Counted from the stretch's first letter, positions 9,169-18,321 are shown. The stretch is DNA of 64,000 nt from Paenibacillus tundrae (GCF_030812775.1 NZ_JAUSTI010000011.1:121670-185669); one strand, 5' to 3'. Numbers and translations: made by a program. Notes: generated from the letters alone by a model not told the origin.

Positions 9169-10416
9169 TTAATATGCCAATTGATGTAGTAGGTCGATCA
9201 GCAAGCGTACGCCGCGCTGCAAATCTTCTGTATCGGTAAACTCTGCGGGGGAGTGGCTAATGCCGCCTCGGCTTGGTACAAATAACAGTGCTGTCGGACA
9301 ATATGTTCCGAATACTTGTGAATCATGTCCCGCGCCACTGGTCATCACTTGGTATGAAATACCTTCACGCTTTAAAATGCTCTCAGTCGCCGCGTTCAGT
9401 GCTGAATCCATTGCAACTGGAGGTTCATCCATCCACTTATGGTAAGCGATGCGTGTTCCGTGTTGGGCTGCGACAGCCTCAAATTCATTGAAGCATTCCT
9501 CGCAAAATGTTCGAATGGTCTCTGTGTCACTGTGGCGTACATCTAGGCTGAAGGTGACCTCGCGTGCAATGACATTACCGACGTTAGGTTTGGCATCTAA
9601 TCGTCCAACTGTGGCTACCAATCCGTCTTCATGTGAATTGGCTCGGTGCATTAATATTCGAATCAACTCAGCTGTGGTAAACATGGCATCATGACGCCAC
9701 TTCATTGGGGTAGTACCCGCATGATTGCTCTCGCCATGCACGGTGATATCGTAGCGGCGTTGTCCAACGATATGACTGACAACACCGATTGATTTCTTCT
9801 CTCGTTCCAATACTTGGCCTTGCTCAATATGCAATTCAATAAAACATTCAAGGTCACTTCGCTGAGGTTGTGGATGCTGTCCTAATCCGAACCCGACATT
9901 GTACATCGCCTGTTCAAACAGCATACCGCTCGCGTCTTTTAAATTATGAATAGCTTTGCGGCTTTTGGTGCCGGTTATATTACCTGAACCCCAATAGGTC
10001 ATCGGGAAGCGGCTTCCCTCTTCTTCACAGAGTGAGACAACCTCAATGGGTTTAAGCGGCTGACCGTATTGCGTTAGCAAATGTTCCACGGCAATGAGTG
10101 CAGCGACGATTCCGTAGGCTCCGTCGTATTTTCCGCCTCCTATAACTGTATCCACATGAGATCCGGTCAGTACAACCCGTGCCTCGGGGTCACGTCCAGC
10201 GGCATGCCCGAACAAGTTACCAACATCATCGTAATGCACCTGTAGCCCGAGGTCGTTCATTTTGGCTTCAATGGCTCGTTGAGCTGCGATCCAAGCTGGG
10301 TCATAGAGCAGACGGCTCACGCCATTTCGCTCATCTTTGCCATATGAAGCCAGCCATTCGATCATGTTTTCGACCTGCTCGGATAAGGCAGACGGCTTCG
10401 GTTGTTTGATTATCAA
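9169..10416 (-). CDS. allC: Allantoate amidohydrolase (allantoate deiminase)
   Basis: An M20-family binuclear metal amidohydrolase that converts allantoate to ureidoglycine with release of CO2 and ammonia. The metal-site motifs are seen in order: GSHVDTV, GGKYDGAYG, CEEEGSRF, ELHIEQG, NHAGTTPM in the dimerisation domain and the C-terminal SGAGHDSQ. I place the start at TTG 10414-10416 because GGGGGAG sits 6 bases upstream. An in-frame ATG five codons earlier (10431) would bury that site inside the gene and itself has only a weak site. The product is 415 residues (420 from the ATG), normal for the family. The gene lies back to back with pucR and opens the leftward catabolic operon. Confidence 0.94.
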   Translation of the reverse strand: MIIKQPKPSALSEQVENMIEWLASYGKDERNGVSRLLYDPAWIAAQRAIEAKMNDLGLQVHYDDVGNLFGHAAGRDPEARVVLTGSHVDTVIGGGKYDGAYGIVAALIAVEHLLTQYGQPLKPIEVVSLCEEEGSRFPMTYWGSGNITGTKSRKAIHNLKDASGMLFEQAMYNVGFGLGQHPQPQRSDLECFIELHIEQGQVLEREKKSIGVVSHIVGQRRYDITVHGESNHAGTTPMKWRHDAMFTTAELIRILMHRANSHEDGLVATVGRLDAKPNVGNVIAREVTFSLDVRHSDTETIRTFCEECFNEFEAVAAQHGTRIAYHKWMDEPPVAMDSALNAATESILKREGISYQVMTSGAGHDSQVFGTYCPTALLFVPSRGGISHSPAEFTDTEDLQRGVRLLIDLLHQLAY

Positions 10417-10464
10417 TGCAATCTCCCCCATTCCGGCAGCATAATCTTTCCAACCGGTGTTATA

Positions 10465-10493
10465 TTAATTAACTTGGAATTGTGTTTAATTAA
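10465..10493. promoter_or_regulatory. Paired TTAATTAA boxes between allC and pucR
   Basis: Two copies of the self-complementary octamer TTAATTAA (10465-10472 and 10486-10493) are exactly 21 bp apart, two helical turns, in the divergent promoter gap. This is what a dimeric regulator contacting one face of DNA would need. PucR itself is the obvious candidate. Confidence 0.45.
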
Positions 10494-10584
10494 TCGTAGA
10501 ATAAAACAAAAGGGAAATCATTCACGAAAATGTAGAAGAATAACAGGATTCATTGGACATGTTAACCAAAGGGGCGCAAGAAGG

Positions 10585-12231
10585 ATGAAAATGAATGAGC
10601 TACTGAAGCTGCCGGTGTTTGACGGAACCATCATTGTCGCAGGAGCAACGGGTTTGAACAGGGAAGTTCATACAGTCAATATGATGGATGCCCCGGATAT
10701 CATACCGTACTTGAAAAAGAATGAACTACTCATTACGACAGCTTTTCATTTTAAAGATGACCTGCCAGCTCTGCTTGAACTAATCGGGGAGATGAGTCGC
10801 CAAGACTGTACTGGGCTTGGTATCAAAAGCAAACGCTACCTCGGCAACATTCCTGAATCAGCAATTCAGCTAGCGAACGAGCTGCATCTTCCTTTGATGG
10901 AGCTACCTGTCGATCCTTCACTTGGCGATATTGTTAACAAATCACTAAGTCATATCCTCGATGTACAAACGACCGAGCTGCATAATGCCATACAGACTCA
11001 CCGACAGTTCACCCAGCAGATTATGAGCGGCCAAGGCATCCCGAAGTTGCTGGATCAGTTGTCCTCTTTACTTCGCTTGCCGGTTCTTCTGCTAGGTCCT
11101 TACCTTCAGCCCATCTATGGTCGATTCTCCGCGACCACCGCAGCGCATATTGAAGCGTTGTTGTCTGGCGGAGGGCATTTTCACGTAGCACCATCCGTTT
11201 TCTCAGCATTCTCTCTATTGAGTGAGAAGCGAGAAACACTGACATTGTTTCCGGTGTATACCCATAGACAATTACATTTTCTTTGTATAGAAGGCTTAGT
11301 TACGCCGTCTGAACGTTCGAATATTTTGACTATAGAACAGGCAACTAACGTGATTGCGTTTGAATTAATGAAGGATAATGCGCTCAAGCAGAATCGCCGC
11401 CGCATCCAGAACGAATTTTTTGCTAATTTTATCGGTGGAGCATTCTCTAGTAGTGAGGAAATTGCGAGTCGGGGGCGTGAATTTGGACTGTCCAGCGACC
11501 AGCGTTATCTATGTGCTGTAGGTAAGTTTGATGGTACAGATCGAACCACCTCATTCATGCAGTATAAGGCTGAACAGGATCGGATTGCCGAACATCTTGA
11601 AGGGGAACTGACCCATTTTCGATATCCATTACATTTGTTCACTCATGATCGCGCCTACGTTCTATTGATGCCGCTGGTTGAGGAGTGGAAGACGGTTAAA
11701 CCTATCTTTGTCGCACTGCTAGAGCGTCTTCAGGGTAAAATTGCTATCCATTACGGATCGGAGTTATCGTTTGGCTTCAGTAGCTATGCTCAGCCGCTTG
11801 CTCAGATCCCTGTTTCTTATAAAGAGGCCAATGAAGCTCTATACTTCGGTGGAATTGCGGGCAAAATGCGTTTTATCGAGATGTATCAGCCGAAGGAAGT
11901 CCCTGAGATTTTACGTATGATCCCTCACGAGCACCTACACAAATTCTATGCCGATACGATGCAGGGATTCGAGGATGAGACGATTAAGGATCATCATATG
12001 CTGCTTCATACGTTGTCTGTTTATCTGGAAACGCATTGTCATCTGGCTGAAACAGCGAAACGACTTTACATTCATCGCAACACAGTGATTTATCGATTAG
12101 AGAAATGCGAGGAGATTATCGGTCGCAGTCTGAAAGATCCAGAAGAAACGTTGCGTCTACGTATGGCATTCCGAATCAAGGCGCTATTGCCAACGGAAGG
12201 GATGGCAGAGGGGGGAAGCGAGCCAAGGTGA
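10585..12231 (+). CDS. pucR: PucR-family transcriptional regulator of purine catabolism
   Basis: A 548-residue regulator. The N-terminal part (about residues 5-125) has the PucR-domain pattern that starts LPVFDGTIIVAGATGLNR, and the C terminus (about 480-540) carries the PucR-type HTH around HLAETAKRLYIHRNTVIYRL. In B. subtilis PucR activates the puc genes in response to purine breakdown products; the same role is expected here, since the gene is divergent from allC-pucG. ATG 10585 is preferred, with AAAGGGG 10 bases upstream; ATG 10591, preceded by AAGAAGG, is an equally reasonable start. An open frame extends further upstream to 10402 but would overlap allC and has no site. Confidence 0.93.
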   Translation: MKMNELLKLPVFDGTIIVAGATGLNREVHTVNMMDAPDIIPYLKKNELLITTAFHFKDDLPALLELIGEMSRQDCTGLGIKSKRYLGNIPESAIQLANELHLPLMELPVDPSLGDIVNKSLSHILDVQTTELHNAIQTHRQFTQQIMSGQGIPKLLDQLSSLLRLPVLLLGPYLQPIYGRFSATTAAHIEALLSGGGHFHVAPSVFSAFSLLSEKRETLTLFPVYTHRQLHFLCIEGLVTPSERSNILTIEQATNVIAFELMKDNALKQNRRRIQNEFFANFIGGAFSSSEEIASRGREFGLSSDQRYLCAVGKFDGTDRTTSFMQYKAEQDRIAEHLEGELTHFRYPLHLFTHDRAYVLLMPLVEEWKTVKPIFVALLERLQGKIAIHYGSELSFGFSSYAQPLAQIPVSYKEANEALYFGGIAGKMRFIEMYQPKEVPEILRMIPHEHLHKFYADTMQGFEDETIKDHHMLLHTLSVYLETHCHLAETAKRLYIHRNTVIYRLEKCEEIIGRSLKDPEETLRLRMAFRIKALLPTEGMAEGGSEPR

Positions 12232-12290
12232 CAGTAGTTTTTCATGTGTAATCAGATCAAGCGATTGAATGAATACTTCGTATTATGAGA

Positions 12291-12339
12291 GGAGAACATA
12301 GCGGCTTTAAGGGATGATCCTGCAAGAGCTATGTTTTCC
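12291..12339 (+). terminator. Large hairpin after pucR, possible terminator
   Basis: GGAGAACATAGC (12291-12302) pairs with GCTATGTTTTCC (12328-12339) over 12 bp including one G-T pair, with a 25-nt loop. A further GAGAGGA/TCCTCTC pair (12287-12293, 12345-12351) can close it alternatively. There is no clear T-tract after it, so the function as terminator for pucR or for the convergent esterase gene is uncertain. Confidence 0.4.
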
Positions 12340-12396
12340 CCGTTTCCTCTCAAAAAGCACAATTACATTCTTTGTACGTCATACCTCACATAACCG

Positions 12397-13185
12397 CTAG
12401 TCTCGTTTGGACAAAGGAAGCCATTTTAATACGTCTTGAATCTTCGCATCCCAATAACCCCATTCGTGTGCCCCCGCTTCTTCCTCGTACGTCAGTTTGA
12501 GGTCCGTCTGCTCGCAGGCTTGCCGGAAGGACTGGTTATCTTCATAGAGGAAGTCTTCCGTTCCACAGCACTGGTAGAGCAATGGCTTTGCCCCTTGAAT
12601 ATGTTGACTTTCCTGAAGCAAATGAAGCAGATCGTTCTCTGATCCCGCCATATTTGAACCGAATATTCGTTTCATCTCAGCCTGCTGCAATGCAGATCCT
12701 TCCGTGTTGTTCAGGTGAGCAACCATGTCGAGTGCACCCGATAAGCTAGCAGCGGCCGCATATTGCTCTGGTTTACGAAGTGCGAGCTTGAACGCACCGT
12801 AGCCACCCATGGATAGACCCGCAACAAAGTTGTCCTCACGTTGATGGGATAGTGGGAAGAATGAACGGGCAAGTGTTGGCAGTTCTTCGCTGATAAATGT
12901 CCAATAACATCCGCCCTCAGCCATGTCTGTGTAGAAGCTACGGTGAACCTGTGGCATGACAACGGCAATACCGAGGTTAGCAACATAACGTTCAATGGAT
13001 GTTCTACGTAGCCAGATGGAATCATCGTCCGAAAGACCGTGTAACAAGTAGAGGGTAGGGTGTAATCCTTGTCCTGTCACATTCTGCATGCCAATCTGAG
13101 TATGCGTCTGTTGTGGCAAAATAACATGCATACTCGTGCTTAGTCCAAGTGTGTCCGAATAAAAATCACATTTAATAAGTGCCAT
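12397..13185 (-). CDS. Esterase D / tributyrin-esterase family alpha/beta hydrolase
   Basis: A 262-residue cytoplasmic serine hydrolase of the esterase-D fold (putative esterase family that includes S-formylglutathione hydrolase and lactic-acid-bacterial tributyrin esterases). The oxyanion region YLLHGLSDD, the nucleophile elbow GLSMGGYG (Ser about residue 145), the acidic residue in GTEDFLYEDN and the histidine in GAHEWGYW make a complete triad. No signal peptide is visible. Natural substrate is unknown; short-chain esters are likely. The gene stands alone between pucR and the yhbD-like gene, converges on pucR, and its ribosome-binding site (AAAGGGG, 12 bases from the ATG) is distant. Confidence 0.85.
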   Translation of the reverse strand: MALIKCDFYSDTLGLSTSMHVILPQQTHTQIGMQNVTGQGLHPTLYLLHGLSDDDSIWLRRTSIERYVANLGIAVVMPQVHRSFYTDMAEGGCYWTFISEELPTLARSFFPLSHQREDNFVAGLSMGGYGAFKLALRKPEQYAAAASLSGALDMVAHLNNTEGSALQQAEMKRIFGSNMAGSENDLLHLLQESQHIQGAKPLLYQCCGTEDFLYEDNQSFRQACEQTDLKLTYEEEAGAHEWGYWDAKIQDVLKWLPLSKRD

Positions 13186-13353
13186 CTGATAAAGTAACCC
13201 CTTTCATAAGTCCGATATGTAGCCGTTCCATTTTTCCCGTTTGGAAGCCGAGGGATAGTAGTTCCTAATGAAGCGTAGTATCTATTACACAGGTTATACC
13301 CAAAGCTTCTTCGATGCAATGACGAGAATGATACACAGTTGAAAACAACTCCC

Positions 13354-13382
13354 TTCACAACGTAACAATGTTATGTTACACT
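13354..13382 (+). promoter_or_regulatory. Promoter with embedded palindrome ahead of the yhbD-like gene
   Basis: -35 TTCACA (13354-13359), 17-bp spacer and -10 TACACT (13377-13382). The inverted repeat GTAACA-N6-TGTTAC (13362-13379) fills the spacer and touches the -10. MerR-type regulators bind in just this place, so autoregulation by the next gene product is plausible. Confidence 0.5.
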
Positions 13383-13408
13383 GCTTTTAATGACAAGGGG
13401 GTTCAACG

Positions 13409-14038
13409 ATGACGGATGATTTGATCTCCAAAAAAGAACTACTAGACCTGACAGGCATTTCATATGGGCAGCTCTATCGCTGGAAACGGAAAAATCTTAT
13501 TCCGGAGGAATGGTTCATCCGGAAGTCTTCATATACAGGACAGGAGACCTTTTTTCCAAAACAGCAGATTTTGCCGCGGATCGACAAGATTATCCACATG
13601 AAGGAAGGATTGTCGCTGGATGAGCTGGCAGATGTGTTCTCGCCATCATTAGGCGAAGTTGAAATGTCTGCTCAGCAATTACTAGATCGAAACATTGTTT
13701 CATTAGCATCTCTTGAATTGTTGACGGAAGCTGGTCGAGAGCAATCACTGTATGGTCTGGAGCAGATCATGATGCTCTATGTACTTGAAAGGTTACTAAT
13801 GAGTGGAGATATCACAAGACAGGAAGGTTCGTTATTGATCGAAGTGATGTCAGATCATTATTACCGTTTCAGAGACAGAGCAAGTGAGTTGTTGCTTATT
13901 CGCAAAATGGGTGTACCGACGTTTATGCTGGTTGGCGCAGGAGCGGAGCTTTATTTTGATCAGGGTGTAAAAGTGGTGCTGAGAATTACGCTGGCAACGT
14001 TCATGGAAGAACTGAAACTTAAATTAGGGAATGTCTGA
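13409..14038 (+). CDS. yhbD: YhbD-like DUF4004 protein with MerR-type helix-turn-helix
   Basis: A 209-residue protein whose first 70 residues have a MerR-like winged HTH (SKKELLDLTGISYGQLYRWKR, then a second helix pair around LSLDELADVF). The remainder is an all-helical region typical of the DUF4004 family represented by B. subtilis YhbD. The function is not established; DNA binding is inferred. It lies 16 bp upstream of a bactofilin-type gene, the same pairing as yhbD with yhbE/yhbF in B. subtilis, so it probably regulates or works with that polymer. The ATG follows AAGGGGG. Confidence 0.8.
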   Translation: MTDDLISKKELLDLTGISYGQLYRWKRKNLIPEEWFIRKSSYTGQETFFPKQQILPRIDKIIHMKEGLSLDELADVFSPSLGEVEMSAQQLLDRNIVSLASLELLTEAGREQSLYGLEQIMMLYVLERLLMSGDITRQEGSLLIEVMSDHYYRFRDRASELLLIRKMGVPTFMLVGAGAELYFDQGVKVVLRITLATFMEELKLKLGNV

Positions 14039-14054
14039 AAAGGGGGAGAAATGA

Positions 14055-14882
14055 ATGGAAGAGCGTCACATGAGAAATGACTTGAATGTAACGGGGTCTC
14101 GCAAAACGACAGGTGGGCACTATAACCGAGTGAATATTGATGGCATGGCCAAATTGGATGGAGACCTGGATTGTACTTCGCTCAATGTAAATGGAACACT
14201 GAAAATCTATGGTGCGTTGTACACCGAGAGTGTAACCGTGAATGGTATGGCTAAAGTGGAAGGAGAACTGCAGACTACTTCACTGGATGTAAATGGAACA
14301 ATGGGCGTTCATGGCCCGGCTCGGGCGGAGACGACAACGGTCAATGGCATGTGTACGATTAACGGCCCGCTAGTTAGTTCTCGTGTGCGTGTGGATGGCA
14401 TGACAACGATTAATGGTGCATTAGCTACACCGGAGTTGACGGTGAACGGGAAATGCAACGTACGCGGAAGAGTAGACAGTGAGCGCATCGATATCGGCGG
14501 GATGGCTACGATTGATGGAGATGTGCAGGGCGAGTCGATTAGTGTTCAAGGCAACCTCAAAGTAGGGGGGCTGTTGAACGCAGACACCGTGGAGATACGT
14601 CTATATACGTCTTCTTCGGCTAGGGAAGTTGGCGGTGAACGGATTGATATTCGGCGTAGAGAGCGCAGTGGATTCTGGAAAGCACTTGGTTTGGGCGGGG
14701 CTCCTTCTTTTCGAGCAGAACTGATTGAGGGAGATGAGATCATGCTTGAAGATACAGAAGCCGATACCGTTCGAGGTACACGAGTTCATATTGGGCGTGG
14801 CTGTAACATTAGGCTGGTCGAGTATTCGGGTGACCTGTCGGTAGATCCAGAAGCGAGAATAGGTCGCATTGAACAAATCTGA
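14055..14882 (+). CDS. Bactofilin-like polymer-forming protein (YhbE/YhbF type)
   Basis: A 275-residue protein built of repeating 17-18-residue turns of the type VNGMAKVEGELQTTSLD; about ten such turns occupy residues 10-190, the beta-helix pattern of bactofilins. A charged break (about 195-225, rich in Arg and Gly) separates them from a last set of turns (EADTVRGTRVHIG). Bactofilins assemble into nucleotide-independent filaments that scaffold envelope enzymes; a scaffold role near the membrane is expected but not proven. It is in one operon with the YhbD-like protein, with AGGGGGAGA at the proper distance from ATG 14055. Many repeats begin VNG or IDG, and the DNA repeats accordingly. Confidence 0.85.
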   Translation: MEERHMRNDLNVTGSRKTTGGHYNRVNIDGMAKLDGDLDCTSLNVNGTLKIYGALYTESVTVNGMAKVEGELQTTSLDVNGTMGVHGPARAETTTVNGMCTINGPLVSSRVRVDGMTTINGALATPELTVNGKCNVRGRVDSERIDIGGMATIDGDVQGESISVQGNLKVGGLLNADTVEIRLYTSSSAREVGGERIDIRRRERSGFWKALGLGGAPSFRAELIEGDEIMLEDTEADTVRGTRVHIGRGCNIRLVEYSGDLSVDPEARIGRIEQI

Positions 14883-15025
14883 TGCGAAAACGGATGCGAA
14901 TGGCTCGTTCACGATAGATTGTTTTGGCGTAAAGCAATCGGTCCTTGGACTGATTAATGATTGCAACATTTCGGATATACTAATGCAGTCATATGAATAG
15001 ATCGTGAATGGAGAGATTAAGAACG

Positions 15026-16594
15026 ATGGCTGCAAGTAAAAACAAAATAGGATTTGTGCTGGCAGGGCTACTGCTTAGCATACTTATGGCTTCAATGGAT
15101 AACACCATTGTGGCTACTGCGATGGGTGATATCGTCGGCAAGCTCGGCGGACTCGACAAGTTTGTTTGGGTGACCTCTGCATACATGGTTGCGGAGATGG
15201 CGGGAATGCCGATCTTCGGTAAACTGTCGGATATGTACGGACGGAAGAAATTCTTTGTATTTGGCATTATTGTATTCATGCTTGGTTCGGCGTTGTGCGG
15301 AACAGCGACATCTATCGTGGAATTAACGATGTACAGAGCAATTCAAGGGATTGGTGCAGGTGCACTGGTACCCATTGCGTTTACGATTATGTTTGACGTG
15401 GTTGCTCCAGAGGCACGGGGCAAGCTGGGTGGATTGTTTGGTGCGGTATTTGGTCTATCCAGTGTATTTGGCCCGTTGCTTGGTGCTTATCTTACGGAGT
15501 ACGCGACATGGGAGTGGGTATTCTATATCAACCTGCCACTCGGTTTAATTGCGTTTCTGTTTATTACTATTTGCTATAAGGAATCACACCAACATCAATC
15601 CCAGCAGATTGACTGGCTAGGTGCTGTAACACTTATTGGCGCAGTGGTCTGTCTGATCTTCGGTTTGGAACTAGGCGGCAAGACGTATGCTTGGAATTCA
15701 GGACAGATTATCGGCTTGTTCGTCGGATTTATCGTACTCGCTCTGTTGTTCCTCTATGCAGAGACGCGAGCTAAGGAACCGATTATTTCCTTTAATATGT
15801 TCCGCAATCGGGTGTATTGGTCCAGCAACGTAATCGCAATGTTCAGTGGAGCGGCGTTTATTACAGCTTCCGTGTACATACCGATTTTCATTCAAGGTGT
15901 TCTGGGTGGTAAAGCGACTAACTCAGGTCTAGTTTTACTGCCAATGATGCTTGGTTCAGTCGTAACGGCCTCTCTAGGCGGGGTATTAATGACCAAAATC
16001 AAGTACCGTAATATTATGATCCCTACACTTGCACTTCTCGTGCTTGGACTTGGATTACTTACAACGCTGGATGAGGGATCATCGCTCTGGACGATCCGTA
16101 TATTCATGGTTATGGTCGGGCTTGGAGTGGGTGCATCGTTCTCGGTGCTTAGCAACGCGGCTATGAATGCATTTGAACCACGTAGACGTGGAGCGGCTAG
16201 TTCTACGCTTAACTTCTTGCGGTCTCTCGGCATGACGATGGGCATCACGATCTTTGGTATCGTACAGAGTCAGGTGTTTACGCGTAAAATGACCGAGGCA
16301 CTTGGCTCAGGGGCAGGAGCTGGCGGAGCGGGTGCTGGAGAGGCAACAACCGGTGGGGGCATACCGGACGGACTGAATTTAACAGATCCACATGCACTGT
16401 TGTCACCGGAATTAAGACAGGGGATTCCACCACAGATTTTGGAGGCCATTACCCATGCGCTGTCTTCATCTATTGTACAGTTGTTTGCTTGGGCTGCCAT
16501 TCCGGCTGCGCTCGCTCTAATCGCATCGTTCTTTATGGGCAATGAGAAGATGGTTGTGGGTGAAGAGCAAAGCGAATACACAGGCGGTCATTAA
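15026..16594 (+). CDS. MFS drug-resistance transporter, DHA2 family (14 TM)
   Basis: A 522-residue major-facilitator exporter of the EmrB/QacA type. Motif D1 LASMDNTIVATAM in TM1, motif A GKLSDMYGRKK after TM2 and motif C-like GLSSVFGPLLGAYLTE in TM5 are present, and the hydrophobic profile fits fourteen helices. A Gly/Ala-rich loop (about residues 425-445) precedes the last helices. It would expel lipophilic drugs using proton motive force; the substrate is not predictable. ATG 15026 is used because GGAGAG lies 10 bases upstream; an ATG six codons earlier lacks a site. It stands alone, followed by a strong terminator. Confidence 0.9.
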   Translation: MAASKNKIGFVLAGLLLSILMASMDNTIVATAMGDIVGKLGGLDKFVWVTSAYMVAEMAGMPIFGKLSDMYGRKKFFVFGIIVFMLGSALCGTATSIVELTMYRAIQGIGAGALVPIAFTIMFDVVAPEARGKLGGLFGAVFGLSSVFGPLLGAYLTEYATWEWVFYINLPLGLIAFLFITICYKESHQHQSQQIDWLGAVTLIGAVVCLIFGLELGGKTYAWNSGQIIGLFVGFIVLALLFLYAETRAKEPIISFNMFRNRVYWSSNVIAMFSGAAFITASVYIPIFIQGVLGGKATNSGLVLLPMMLGSVVTASLGGVLMTKIKYRNIMIPTLALLVLGLGLLTTLDEGSSLWTIRIFMVMVGLGVGASFSVLSNAAMNAFEPRRRGAASSTLNFLRSLGMTMGITIFGIVQSQVFTRKMTEALGSGAGAGGAGAGEATTGGGIPDGLNLTDPHALLSPELRQGIPPQILEAITHALSSSIVQLFAWAAIPAALALIASFFMGNEKMVVGEEQSEYTGGH

Positions 16595-16682
16595 CTTGTA
16601 ACTAAATGATGTGAACTGAAGAGAATGCTGCTACCTCTTACGTATTGTTCTAATGAAAGGTACAGCTATTCTATCGCAAAAG

Positions 16683-16737
16683 AAAAGACACACTTCACAC
16701 GTAGCCGAAAGGGAGACGAGAGGTGTGTCTTTTTTTG
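16683..16737. terminator. Intrinsic terminator after the MFS gene
   Basis: AAAAGACACAC and GTGTGTCTTTT arms followed by a long T-run. A-tract on the left arm means it can also serve the convergent VanW gene. Confidence 0.85.
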
Positions 16738-16776
16738 ATATTCTTCTATTAGAAGTTATAACAACAAGCTTGGAAC

Positions 16777-18210
16777 TTAGGGCTGTTTGGTATCCGAGAT
16801 GCCATCTTCAACAATGGAAGGTTCTTGTTCATCAGGTACACTACTGTTTCCCGGGCGAGCAATTAAGCGATTCTGTGCTTTGTACGTATCTCTTGAAATG
16901 GTTTTGGATTCGACGACTTTCCCATCCACCCGCTTTGTCCGTACAGTCTCAACAATATATCCAGGTTGCCCGTTTTGCAACACCTGCTGAGCTCCATCGG
17001 GGAGAACGTTACTGGATACGTATTTTACTGGAACACTTAACGTTTCAATCGTACGAGATTCAAGGGCGTAACTGACATTCTCCGGAAATGTACCAAAAAA
17101 CTTCACGACCAACCTGTGGTTATTAACTTCGGCATGAATAAGCAGTGATTTTTCAGTGTTATTTTTGAAACGGAAGTTAATAGCTCCTGAAGCAAAGGTG
17201 GCATCTAACCCTTTCGGTATATATTTGACTGGTAGGGAGTGATTGCGACGTTCGACGATATCAAGACCTGTGAGCAAGGCGGCATTATATATCGTGCTGG
17301 ATACCTGGCAGATGCCTCCGCCAATTCCTGGCGTTAGTCGTCCGTTCACAATGACCGGAGCTTCACGGAAGCCGAATTCCTTCTCGGCTTTTTGAACAAT
17401 CTTCTCATAATCAAAAATGGCACCTGGCTTCAGAATCATGCCGTCAATGGCTTCGGCTGCTGCGCTCACATTATGTACCCGACCCTCACTGCTATTGCCA
17501 AGCCCTGTCGAGAACTGAATGATTTTTCGTTCAATGCCCTCTGAGCGCAAGGAGTCCACCGTAACTTCAGGTTTCATCGTATACAGTGGGAGCTGAATAC
17601 GGATCGAATCAGGTTTGCCCTCCAAGTCTAATGCGCTGAAATCATGAGGTAGCTTGACCTGTAATTGACGGATAAGTTCATCCCAAGCGATGCGGCGTAC
17701 ACCTTTCTCCGGGATATATTGAACCTTGTCATTAGGCGTGATTCTCCGAACAGCATTAGAAGGAGAGCCGAAGGTTTCTTTTTCCCAAGCAGGGCTTAGT
17801 TGTTTTTTTAATGAAGTTGCATCATACGTCAATTCCAGTGGAAAAGCTTCGGCCAGATGATACCGTGCATAGGCACGTTCCCACAGGTTTCCTTCCTCCA
17901 GTTGCTTCATGGCAAGTCGGAAGCTGGCTGCATCGTAATGTGCGCCTGTTTGCGCGGCTGTAAAGGTCAGTGTTTTCGCTGTGGGTTCGTCCAGTTCCAA
18001 AGTGACAGGCCACTCTGCCAGCTGTTGTAACCGTTCGTCCAGTTCAAGCATGACCTCCGCTCGATTCATTCCTCCGATTTGCCATCCGCCTACCTGCACC
18101 TTCTGGGGTATCGACGGTTGGTTCACATACATATAGATCATTCCATAGGACGCGGAACCGAACAAGAGGATTGAGAACATTGCAATGACTGCCACGTGTA
18201 TTTTTTTCAT
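16777..18210 (-). CDS. VanW-family protein with C-terminal G5 domain
   Basis: A 477-residue exported or membrane-anchored wall protein. Residues 1-30 form a signal anchor (MKKIHVAVIAMFSILLFG). A peptidoglycan-binding-4-like region is followed by the VanW domain (about 240-390; GGGICQVSSTIYNAAL, and ERRNHSLPVKYIPKGLDATF) and a G5 domain (about 395-455; VPVKYVSSNVLPDG, then QPGYIVETVRTKRVDGKVV). VanW proteins occur in vancomycin operons and in spore or wall gene sets but have no settled activity; G5 is thought to bind N-acetylglucosamine. No van genes lie nearby, so resistance is not implied. ATG 18210 follows AAAGGAG. It is divergent from ftsE with a shared control region. Confidence 0.85.
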   Translation of the reverse strand: MKKIHVAVIAMFSILLFGSASYGMIYMYVNQPSIPQKVQVGGWQIGGMNRAEVMLELDERLQQLAEWPVTLELDEPTAKTLTFTAAQTGAHYDAASFRLAMKQLEEGNLWERAYARYHLAEAFPLELTYDATSLKKQLSPAWEKETFGSPSNAVRRITPNDKVQYIPEKGVRRIAWDELIRQLQVKLPHDFSALDLEGKPDSIRIQLPLYTMKPEVTVDSLRSEGIERKIIQFSTGLGNSSEGRVHNVSAAAEAIDGMILKPGAIFDYEKIVQKAEKEFGFREAPVIVNGRLTPGIGGGICQVSSTIYNAALLTGLDIVERRNHSLPVKYIPKGLDATFASGAINFRFKNNTEKSLLIHAEVNNHRLVVKFFGTFPENVSYALESRTIETLSVPVKYVSSNVLPDGAQQVLQNGQPGYIVETVRTKRVDGKVVESKTISRDTYKAQNRLIARPGNSSVPDEQEPSIVEDGISDTKQP

Positions 18211-18304
18211 AACCGTACGCTCCTTTTTACTTCTGTTGTTCCGCACTTTGTAACACTTTATATATATATGATCCAATGTAGGAAAACTTTCGGGTACTCA
18301 ATAG

Positions 18305-18321
18305 GTAACAAATTTGTTACA
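18305..18321 (-). promoter_or_regulatory. Candidate WalR box between the VanW gene and ftsE
   Basis: On the minus strand the sequence reads TGTAAC-AAATT-TGTTAC, an exact fit to the known WalR (YycF) direct-repeat consensus TGTWAH-N5-TGTWAH. The same bases form a perfect 16-bp palindrome (18305-18320). WalRK controls wall hydrolase genes in Firmicutes, and both flanking units act on the wall. Confidence 0.5.

Noticed and set aside
10402..10584. Extended N terminus of pucR
   Set aside because: It would overlap the allC start, has no ribosome-binding site, and does not look like a PucR domain.
16777..18210. Vancomycin-resistance operon
   Set aside because: Only a VanW/G5 protein is seen, without vanHAX or vanY. 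Such proteins are common in Firmicutes without resistance.
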